Shown in pieces: positions 1 to 4,890 of a DNA stretch of 6,234 nucleotides. Numbering within the stretch: the first letter of the stretch is position 1; every line of letters starts with the position of its first letter. Both the position numbers and the translations under genes were made by a program. Source of the DNA: Thermoplasmata archaeon (GTDB taxonomy: Archaea > Thermoplasmatota > Thermoplasmata > Thermoplasmatales > Thermoplasmataceae); NCBI GenBank assembly GCA_021845325.1, contig JAKBRR010000115.1, positions 1 to 6,234 of the forward strand, read 5' to 3'. Below the pieces are notes generated by a model. The model was not told the origin of the DNA, ran no database searches, and worked only from the letters and a program-made list of their open reading frames with translations.

Positions 1-69
1 TAACCTATTTTTCAAACTCCACTTATAATAACAAAATGGAATTTAGTGGATTACTAAAAACGTAATTTT

Positions 70-112
70 AGGGTCGGGAGTCTGTCTTTTAACTAGAGTT
101 CCGGCTCGGGCG
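70..112. other. GC-rich island in AT-rich leader, possible structured RNA or tRNA relic
   Basis: This short GC-rich block stands out in otherwise very AT-rich DNA upstream of the first gene. On the + strand it contains a CTTTTAA heptamer, the form of a tRNA-Lys(UUU) anticodon loop. TCTGT and CTAGA flank it and can make three Watson-Crick pairs plus one wobble, and further out GGA can pair with TCC. TCGGG occurs twice as a direct repeat. No T-arm, D-arm or matching acceptor stem follows, so it is not an intact tRNA. It could be a decayed tRNA, the scar of an integration site, or an unrelated structured RNA. The rest of 1-264 shows no convincing gene. The + strand frame beginning at base 3 is open to a stop at 63-65 and could be the tail of an upstream gene, but it is too short to judge. 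Confidence 0.2.
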
Positions 113-235
113 TTATATTAACAGTCAATTATCTGCTCATTTACGAACCAAGTATGTTCTATCACCTTCTCAAAGCTTAATAAATTTATATTTGGCTTAT
201 ATCTACGCAAAACTTAATAAAAATCTATGTAAAAA

Positions 236-243
236 TTTAAATT
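236..243 (+). promoter_or_regulatory. TATA box of the two-gene PIN module
   Basis: TTTAAATT is preceded by a run of A residues that could serve as a purine-rich BRE. Its centre lies about 26 bases before the ATG at 265. In archaea that spacing places the transcription start at or next to the start codon, so the first gene is probably read from a leaderless message. No ribosome binding site is visible before the ATG, which agrees. The surrounding DNA is AT-rich, so TATA-like strings arise easily; the support comes from the spacing. Confidence 0.5.
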
Positions 244-264
244 CAAATTGGTATTATCAACTTA

Positions 265-972
265 ATGGAGTATAATAAAGAAAACTATTTTATTCCATAT
301 CCATTGGAACAGTTGAAATCAAGGCTTAGAAAAAAGCATGACGTTACTTGGAAGAAGGTTGATGTCCTAATTAAAGACTATGTAAAAACTGATGGGTCTG
401 GTTATTTAAATTTAAATCGCCTTTTATTTAAAAAAATGAACTCGAATATTTCTCTCAAAGAATTAACAAAAGAAGAACAGGAGGAATTTGAAATAGAATT
501 AAATAAACTTGACGTTAGGTTCGAACCCATATTATTTTTAATAGAAAAAATGAGCGCCAATGAAAAGAGAAAACTCTTTCTTGAAATGTTAGAAGACGGT
601 ATAAACTTCATTGGAAAACAGAAAAAAGAAATAAGAAAGTTTGTTGTAGAAAAGAAAGAATGGTCAGATTTAGACTCATTAATTTATTCATATTTAGAAT
701 ACCTGCTATCAGCAGTTAAGCTTTTTGTTGCAATTATGGACGAAGTCGAAGAAAAAAAAGTTGACAAAACCTTTCAATTTCTAGGAATTAATCTAACGAT
801 TTATGGAACTGTTATTGTGGGATACTTTGATGGGCTTCTAGAAAGAGATGTTTTAATCAGAAGAATGTCTGAACTTTCAGTATTTACTACTCCCCCACAG
901 AGGAGGCAATCAAAAGTTATCAAAAGTTTAATTTCAGGTTTAATAGAGGTAATGCCTTGTCCGGAGAGCTAG
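265..972 (+). CDS. Hypothetical helical protein, first gene of a PIN-nuclease module
   Basis: I do not recognise this 235-residue protein. It is rich in Lys and Glu and appears mostly alpha-helical. Residues 64-80 and 96-132 are strongly charged helices, and 134-165 form an amphipathic helix with a Leu/Ile/Tyr face. Residues 170-192 are more hydrophobic with Gly and could be a buried core helix, less likely a membrane segment. A Pro-Pro-Gln-Arg-Arg stretch near 210 precedes a basic C-terminal helix, which could contact nucleic acid or a partner. No signal peptide, zinc site or known catalytic motif is visible. The ATG is chosen because a TATA-like box lies about 26 bases upstream. The 3' end overlaps the downstream PIN gene by 16 bases, so the two are very likely co-transcribed and translationally coupled. 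By position it could be an antitoxin, inhibitor or targeting partner of the PIN protein, but this is inference and it is far longer than usual VapB antitoxins. AT-rich composition suggests acquisition. Confidence 0.8.
   Translation: MEYNKENYFIPYPLEQLKSRLRKKHDVTWKKVDVLIKDYVKTDGSGYLNLNRLLFKKMNSNISLKELTKEEQEEFEIELNKLDVRFEPILFLIEKMSANEKRKLFLEMLEDGINFIGKQKKEIRKFVVEKKEWSDLDSLIYSYLEYLLSAVKLFVAIMDEVEEKKVDKTFQFLGINLTIYGTVIVGYFDGLLERDVLIRRMSELSVFTTPPQRRQSKVIKSLISGLIEVMPCPES
946..950 (+). promoter_or_regulatory. Ribosome binding site supporting the TTG start of the PIN gene
   Basis: GAGGT lies six bases before the TTG at 957, inside the end of the upstream gene. It is the best Shine-Dalgarno match near this junction and is the main reason to accept a TTG start. 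The next in-frame Met codon is residue 93, far downstream of the PIN core Asp. Confidence 0.5.
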
Positions 973-1766
973 AAATCAAAGAGAAATCTGAAATTCATCA
1001 CTTTATTGACACAAATGTAGTCTTTGATATAATATATGAAGATAGAATTAGACACCATCAGGCTATTGAGTTTTATAAGAAATTTCTAAATCTAGAATTA
1101 TGCATTGAAACAAAAGTTAATGGAGAGGGATGTTCAGTCATTTTAAATTATATAACTCAGTTTTCCACGGACCTTAATAACTACATATCTGTGAAAAACA
1201 GGCATGGAAAGCAATGGGATGAGCTAAAACCAATGGAAAGAAGAAAGAGATTAGATGACTTTTTGGATGAGAAAAATAATCAGAGAAAAATAATTTCTAA
1301 TGATTCATTACCATTCTATAAACAAATGATTCAATTAATGAAATTAAATTCCATTGATTCAAATATTATAGAATTTAGGGAAATATTAATTGATTTACCA
1401 ATGATCCATTTAGAAAATTTTAAGTCAAATCTTAGATCAAGATTTACAATGCATTACCCATTATTAGATTTCACCGAAGAGAAAGTGTTGAAATTTAATG
1501 AAAGTTTAAAAGTTAAGTTAAAGAATGGATATTTCCAGAAAGAACAAAGCGTTGATATGGAAATAGTGATAAGCTTACTTCAATTAATTATTTTTGGAAA
1601 TGCATCAGACGTAGACATTAAACGTATCAATTTCTATACTAACGACATAAAAATGATTCAAAATTATCAAAATATCCGTGATTTACCTCCCGAACTGGAA
1701 AGTGCTAGCTTCGAAACAATGTTAATGAACGGAATCACATCCGTTTCAATTGCGAAACCATTCTAA
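957..1766 (+). CDS. PIN-domain nuclease-like protein with a long central insertion
   Basis: This 269-residue protein carries the signature of a PIN-domain (VapC-like) metal-dependent ribonuclease. The sequence shows hydrophobic residues followed by Ile-Asp-Thr-Asn at 17-20 (D18), the classic first PIN motif. An acidic residue in a helix start (E57) follows, then D200 at the head of a hydrophobic helix (200-213), and finally Tyr-Thr-Asn-Asp at 227-230 (D230), the usual strand-end motif. These four acids fit the PIN catalytic quartet, so activity is plausible. Family PIN toxins are usually about 130-150 residues; here about 140 residues separate E57 from D200, much of it charged and helical (about 80-195), probably an added subdomain. 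The start is TTG with GAGGT upstream, overlapping the preceding gene by 16 bases. A role as a toxin or RNA-cleaving effector controlled by its partner is inference. It could instead be a housekeeping PIN-like protein. Base composition is AT-rich like its partner and unlike the genes downstream. Confidence 0.75.
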   Translation: MSGELEIKEKSEIHHFIDTNVVFDIIYEDRIRHHQAIEFYKKFLNLELCIETKVNGEGCSVILNYITQFSTDLNNYISVKNRHGKQWDELKPMERRKRLDDFLDEKNNQRKIISNDSLPFYKQMIQLMKLNSIDSNIIEFREILIDLPMIHLENFKSNLRSRFTMHYPLLDFTEEKVLKFNESLKVKLKNGYFQKEQSVDMEIVISLLQLIIFGNASDVDIKRINFYTNDIKMIQNYQNIRDLPPELESASFETMLMNGITSVSIAKPF

Positions 1767-1787
1767 AATACCGATTTAATTAGAATG
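1759..1787 (+). terminator. Hairpin over the PIN gene stop codon, possible terminator
   Basis: CATTCTAA (1759-1766) and TTAGAATG (1780-1787) are perfect inverted repeats of eight bases around a 13-base loop. Inside the loop AAT and ATT can add three more pairs around ACCG. The left arm includes the TAA stop of the PIN gene. The stem is AT-rich and has no strong T-run after it, so it could be a 3' end processing or stability hairpin as easily as a terminator. Confidence 0.3.
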
Positions 1788-1824
1788 ATTAAGTAGAAAA
1801 TAAGTCTTCAGTAGAGGTGAATGA

Positions 1825-1959
1825 TTAAATTTTCAGTGAACACTGTACGTACAAATTGAGTTTATCAGAGCTTAGATTAAATATATTATTTGGACTAAAA
1901 TCTCTTGTCAAATTCTTAAATAGTTTGTTGAAATCAGTGAAATGCCTGAAATAAATCCA
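1825..1959 (-). pseudogene. Possible remnant of a minus-strand gene (C-terminal fragment)
   Basis: On the minus strand a frame stays open for 44 codons with no plausible start codon and ends in TAA at 1827-1825. The translation is protein-like: an aromatic and basic stretch (WIYFRHFTDFNKLFKNLTRDF) and then a hydrophilic tail ending in CSLKI. The frame is closed upstream by TGA and TAA. It could be the tail of a decayed gene such as a transposase, or a chance open stretch in AT-rich DNA. I cannot assign a family. Confidence 0.15.
1834..1853. repeat. Two adjoining palindromes, operator-like
   Basis: CAGTG-AA-CACTG (1834-1845) is an inverted repeat with a two-base centre. It overlaps by two bases a perfect ten-base palindrome, TGTACGTACA (1844-1853). 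Two palindromes side by side in a non-coding stretch could be binding sites for a dimeric regulator. They lie about 190 bases before the first MFS gene and about 70 after the PIN gene, so their target is unclear. They also fall inside the possible minus-strand remnant. Confidence 0.25.
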
Positions 1960-1980
1960 TCACCAATTCAAGTTTATTTA
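1949..1980 (+). promoter_or_regulatory. Candidate TATA elements for the first MFS gene
   Basis: Two AT-rich boxes occur here: AAATAAAT near 1949-1956 and TTTATTTA at 1973-1980. The first would give a transcription start near 1980, placing both hairpins of 1987-2025 in a 5' leader of about 60 bases. The second would start near 2003, between the hairpins. Neither matches strongly and the region is AT-rich, so the assignment is tentative. Confidence 0.25.
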
Positions 1981-1986
1981 CTCAGG

Positions 1987-2025
1987 CGCTAAGGTGTCTC
2001 GACCTTGCGGGAGTGTCTCGACTCC
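1987..2025 (+). promoter_or_regulatory. Tandem hairpins with identical GTCTCG loops in the MFS leader
   Basis: Two stem-loops stand directly next to each other. The first has AAGGT (1991-1995) paired with ACCTT (2002-2006); CGC (1987-1989) can extend it against GCG (2007-2009) across a bulged T. The second has GGAGT (2010-2014) paired with ACTCC (2021-2025). Both close exactly the same six-base loop, GTCTCG, at 1996-2001 and 2015-2020. The stems differ in sequence while pairing is kept, the pattern expected of a selected RNA structure rather than a copied DNA repeat. They end 16 bases before the ATG of the DHA2 transporter, so a cis-acting leader element binding a protein or ligand is plausible. 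As DNA, the same segment is a direct repeat of GTGTCTCGAC every 19 bases, which could instead be a tandem operator. Confidence 0.5.
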
Positions 2026-2041
2026 ATGGGTGTAAGGTAAA

Positions 2042-3490
2042 ATGGTTGAAAAAAAGACTCTGATACTGATTAGCGTGTTCATCGGGATGTTGATGTCTGC
2101 AATTGATACTACCATTGTCATTCTGGCATTGCCCACACTTACGGACCAATTGAAAGCTCCTTTCCTTGATACAATCTGGGTTATACTGATTTATCTTCTT
2201 GTGCTGGCAGCCCTCACGACGCAGCTTGGCAGGCTTGGCGATATATATGGTAGAGGAAGAATTTTCAACATCGGCTTCCTCATATTCATAATCGGTTCTG
2301 CTGCTTCAGGAGCATCCCCGAATGTGTTCTTCCTTATAGGATCAAGAGCGTTCCAGGGTCTGGGTGCCGTATTGTTGCAGGGAAATAGCAATGCAATTAT
2401 TGCAGATCACTTTGAGCCCATGGAGAGGGGGAAAGCTTTTGGATACACATCCATGGGATGGAGCATAGGCGGATCACTGGGAATAGTCCTGGGTGGAATA
2501 ATCACCACATTCATCGGATGGAGATACATATTCTACATCAACGTCCCGGTCGGACTGATCGGATTTCTTTTTGCATTTATGTATATCAAGGATAACAAGA
2601 GGAAGGAGACTAAAATTGATTATGCAGGTACCATTCTCCTTGTAACTTTCCTATCCCTGATAGCATACGGTGCTGTTGAAATAGCAGGAAGTGGGGTAAC
2701 TTTCATAAATATATTGCTTGTGTTGATCGGTATAATACTGATCGTGCCATTCATTCTTGTTGAAAGATACGTCAAAGATCCAGTAATAGTTTTAAAAGCC
2801 TTCAGGAACAGGGTATTATCCTTCTCCCTTCTTGCAGCAACACTGCAGGCGGTTGGATATCTCTCAGTACTCTTCATCCTTATAATGTATTTGCAGGGAA
2901 TTAGGGGATTCGATCCACTTGATGCTGCTCTTCTACTGATACCGGGGTATATTATATCAAGCCTTCTTGCACCAAAGATGGGGAAGCTTTCTGACAGGAT
3001 TGGTCCGAGAACTGTTTCTGCAACTGGAATATTCCTCATGGCTGGTGGTGTTCTTGTATACCTTGCGATGGGAATAAACACATCCCTTTACCTGGTAATC
3101 ATTGGTTCAATCGTAACCGGATTTGGAGGTTCAATGTTCTGGCCTTCGAATAATGCTGCTGTGATGTCTGGGGCACCGAGAGAACTATATGGTTCCATTT
3201 CCGGCCTGTTAAGGACCCTTTCCAACATCGGCACGCTTTTCAGCTATGTAATTGCCATTTCCATATCTGCCCTGGCTGTTCCGCGCTATGTAGCATTTGA
3301 GATCTTTCTCGGGAAGGCCAAACTGGTTGGTGGTGTATCTGTTTCATTTCTTGGAGGAGTTCATGCTGCACTCTTAGCGAGTTTTGTCATTCTCATTGCT
3401 GCAGGCCTGTCCGCACTGGTCAGGGGGAAGAAGCAGAAGGTGGATAACACAGTAAAAGAAATATGGGCATCACCGGATGGGAAGAAATAA
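2042..3490 (+). CDS. DHA2-type (14-TM) MFS drug/metabolite exporter
   Basis: This 482-residue integral membrane protein belongs to the Major Facilitator Superfamily, drug:H+ antiporter-2 type (EmrB/QacA-like), expected to export a toxic or surplus compound using the proton gradient. Length and about 14 hydrophobic segments fit that family. Visible motifs are D1 in helix 1 (Ala-Ile-Asp-Thr-Thr-Ile-Val, 20-26, ending in Ala-Leu-Pro at 31), motif A in the 2-3 loop (Gly-Arg-Leu-Gly-Asp-Ile-Tyr-Gly-Arg-Gly-Arg, 63-73), motif B in helix 4 (Arg-Ala-Phe-Gln-Gly-Leu-Gly, 102-108) and Gly-Trp-Arg-Tyr-Ile-Phe-Tyr-Ile-Asn-Val-Pro-Val-Gly (159-171). In the antiporter motif of helix 5 (about 143-152) the usual Gly-Pro is Gly-Ile (147-148). 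The ATG is the only start before an in-frame TAA at 2033-2035; AAGGT lies just upstream as a weak binding site. A hairpin pair precedes it. The substrate cannot be told from sequence, and genes here give no clear hint. Confidence 0.92.
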   Translation: MVEKKTLILISVFIGMLMSAIDTTIVILALPTLTDQLKAPFLDTIWVILIYLLVLAALTTQLGRLGDIYGRGRIFNIGFLIFIIGSAASGASPNVFFLIGSRAFQGLGAVLLQGNSNAIIADHFEPMERGKAFGYTSMGWSIGGSLGIVLGGIITTFIGWRYIFYINVPVGLIGFLFAFMYIKDNKRKETKIDYAGTILLVTFLSLIAYGAVEIAGSGVTFINILLVLIGIILIVPFILVERYVKDPVIVLKAFRNRVLSFSLLAATLQAVGYLSVLFILIMYLQGIRGFDPLDAALLLIPGYIISSLLAPKMGKLSDRIGPRTVSATGIFLMAGGVLVYLAMGINTSLYLVIIGSIVTGFGGSMFWPSNNAAVMSGAPRELYGSISGLLRTLSNIGTLFSYVIAISISALAVPRYVAFEIFLGKAKLVGGVSVSFLGGVHAALLASFVILIAAGLSALVRGKKQKVDNTVKEIWASPDGKK

Positions 3491-3524
3491 CCGGCATTAA
3501 TTTACATGGGCACCTCGATTCATA

Positions 3525-3575
3525 CATAATTTTATGTTATGAAGCAATATTCCTTCGCATAATTGTGTTATGAAG
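3525..3575. repeat. Paired palindromic elements between the MFS genes
   Basis: CATAATTTTATGTTATGAAG (3525-3544) and CATAATTGTGTTATGAAG (3558-3575) are two copies of one element, differing by a two-base indel and one neighbouring base. Each contains inverted CATAA/TTATG half-sites; in the first copy TTATG occurs twice in tandem. Starts are 33 bases apart, about three helical turns, so two dimers could bind on the same face. They lie 40-90 bases before the second MFS gene and probably overlap its promoter: each ATAATT core could itself be a TATA box. An operator for a local transcription factor is the simplest reading. Confidence 0.4.
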
Positions 3576-3612
3576 GGTGTAGTTTCTGAAGAATAAGGTA
3601 TATAGTCTCAAT

Positions 3613-4803
3613 GTGATGTTCCAGAGTCTTCTGTTCATATCAGTTGGAAATCTCATTGAAGCATCCTATTCTCCTCTTGACAAGATCATAAAGGATCATT
3701 TCCTCATCGATTCCGCAATGGTTGGACTGCTGACCAGCATTATATTCATTGGTCTTGCAACTGTTTCCCCATTTGTTGGCTATTTTGTAGATCATCTTGG
3801 AAGCTTCAGGGCAATAAAGATCGCGTTCCTGGTAATGGCAATCGGCTCAACTCTTGCGACCCTTGCCCCGAATTTCTATGTTTTCGTTGCAGGTTTCTAT
3901 GCCATAGGGCTGGGATACGGTCTTGTTACACCGGCAACAAATAATGCAGTGATGAAGACCTATTATCCTTATCATGCTACCCCTATGGGCATCAAGCAGT
4001 CAGGCGTACCCATAGGCGCATCTACTGCAGCAATACTCCTACCATTGATTTCCATCAGATATGGCTTTTTTGCTCCATTCATAATACTGGCTGTAATAGC
4101 TTTCATCTTCTTCGTGTTCATAAAAGGTGAAAAGCATGAAAATACAAATCCCATAGACTTCAAGGGTTATCTGAAGGAGATCACGGGTGCATTTGGCAAT
4201 GGACGATTCATTGCCATAAATGTTCTCGTCGCTGCAATGTCATGGGGACAGCAATCCCTACTTACATATGCTGTTCTATTTACGAGTTCCATCGGATTCA
4301 AGTTATTCACTGCAGAAATCCTCCTGGCAAGCATTCTCGTGGGTTCATTCATAGGCAGGATATTCTGGTCTTCCATGAGCAGCAGACTGTTTCCAAACAG
4401 GAGGGTCCTGTCCCTGATCACTGTAATGCTCCTCTCATCACTTTTCTTCTTCATTTACTCTTTTCTGACATTAGATTTCTATCTGGCAATAGTAATGTCC
4501 TTCCTTCTCGGCCTGACTGCCATTGGATGGAATGGCGTTTATATAACAGTGATATCGGAGATAGCACCGAAAGGAAAGATCGGTCTATACAGTGGCCTGG
4601 GCTTGCTAATAATTTCGTTTGGAACAATCCTTGGTACTCCATTTTCCGGTTATATAAGCGATTACACCCATAATTACTCAACAATTTGGCAGATTCTGGC
4701 AGCGGGTATTTTTGTTGTAAGTATCATCCTGTTCATTCTATCCAGAAAGATACTTGAAGGAAGGGAGAAACAAGAAAGCGAAATCACCACAGTAATGAAG
4801 TAG
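3613..4803 (+). CDS. 12-TM MFS transporter, substrate unknown
   Basis: This 396-residue protein has about 12 hydrophobic segments and is a second Major Facilitator Superfamily carrier, distinct from its 14-helix neighbour. The 2-3 loop shows motif A in the form Gly-Tyr-Phe-Val-Asp-His-Leu-Gly-Ser-Phe-Arg (56-66). A charged stretch before helix 5, Met-Gly-Ile-Lys-Gln-Ser-Gly-Val-Pro-Ile-Gly (125-135), resembles a conserved segment of uptake carriers of the CynX/organic-anion kind, so import of a small anion is possible but not established. A cytoplasmic loop with charged residues (about 171-197) divides the two six-helix halves. The C-terminus is short and hydrophilic. GTG at 3613 or ATG at 3616 gives a protein starting almost inside helix 1. 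The frame is open back to 3583 and would add a basic LKNKVYSLN segment typical of a cytoplasmic N-terminus, but only a CTG is available there. It lies 122 bases after the DHA2 gene with regulatory-looking repeats between, so it is probably transcribed separately. Confidence 0.88.
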   Translation: MMFQSLLFISVGNLIEASYSPLDKIIKDHFLIDSAMVGLLTSIIFIGLATVSPFVGYFVDHLGSFRAIKIAFLVMAIGSTLATLAPNFYVFVAGFYAIGLGYGLVTPATNNAVMKTYYPYHATPMGIKQSGVPIGASTAAILLPLISIRYGFFAPFIILAVIAFIFFVFIKGEKHENTNPIDFKGYLKEITGAFGNGRFIAINVLVAAMSWGQQSLLTYAVLFTSSIGFKLFTAEILLASILVGSFIGRIFWSSMSSRLFPNRRVLSLITVMLLSSLFFFIYSFLTLDFYLAIVMSFLLGLTAIGWNGVYITVISEIAPKGKIGLYSGLGLLIISFGTILGTPFSGYISDYTHNYSTIWQILAAGIFVVSIILFILSRKILEGREKQESEITTVMK

Positions 4804-4855
4804 GTCACTTTATTATTTGCTCGAATTCATGCAGGCAATATATAGGCTGGGTACA

Positions 4856-4863
4856 TTTATAAT
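4856..4863 (+). promoter_or_regulatory. TATA box of fhs
   Basis: TTTATAAT is centred about 31 bases before the ATG at 4891. Archaeal spacing puts the transcription start within a few bases of the ATG, so the fhs message is probably leaderless or nearly so. No Shine-Dalgarno sequence is seen in the short gap. A second AT box, AATATATAG near 4838-4846, is further upstream and less well placed. This promoter suggests fhs is not dependent on read-through from the MFS gene. Confidence 0.55.
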
Positions 4864-4890
4864 TTCATTAAGCATGTTTACAGGATAATC

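Noticed and set aside
70..112. Complete tRNA-Lys gene
   Set aside because: Only an anticodon-arm-like segment is present; there is no T-loop consensus, D-arm or pairing acceptor stem on either strand.
174..221. Direct repeat CTTAATAAA (176-184 and 213-221) upstream of the first gene
   Set aside because: Nine bases of A/T-dominated sequence in very AT-rich DNA can recur by chance, and no palindrome or promoter spacing supports it.
284..344. HEPN-type R-x4-6-H catalytic motif in the first module protein, around its Arg-Lys-Lys-His stretch
   Set aside because: The spacing between Arg and His does not fit the HEPN pattern, and the polar residue after Arg is missing.
402..611. 69-codon minus-strand open frame inside the first module gene
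   Set aside because: Low-complexity Ser/Phe/Asn translation, the usual antisense of Lys/Glu-rich AT-rich coding DNA.
1821..1859. 12-codon ORF after GAGGTGA in the gap before the first MFS gene
   Set aside because: The GAGGTGA abuts the ATG with no spacing, too close to serve as a ribosome binding site, and the peptide is too short to judge.
2620..3081. 153-codon open frame on the minus strand inside the DHA2 gene
   Set aside because: It lies entirely opposite a gene with clear MFS motifs, and its translation has no coherent fold or motif. It is a shadow of the + strand codon pattern.
4242..4673. 143-codon open frame on the + strand in a second frame of the 12-TM MFS gene
   Set aside because: The main frame is a continuous membrane protein across this stretch; the alternative translation is low in hydrophobic pattern and has no family features.
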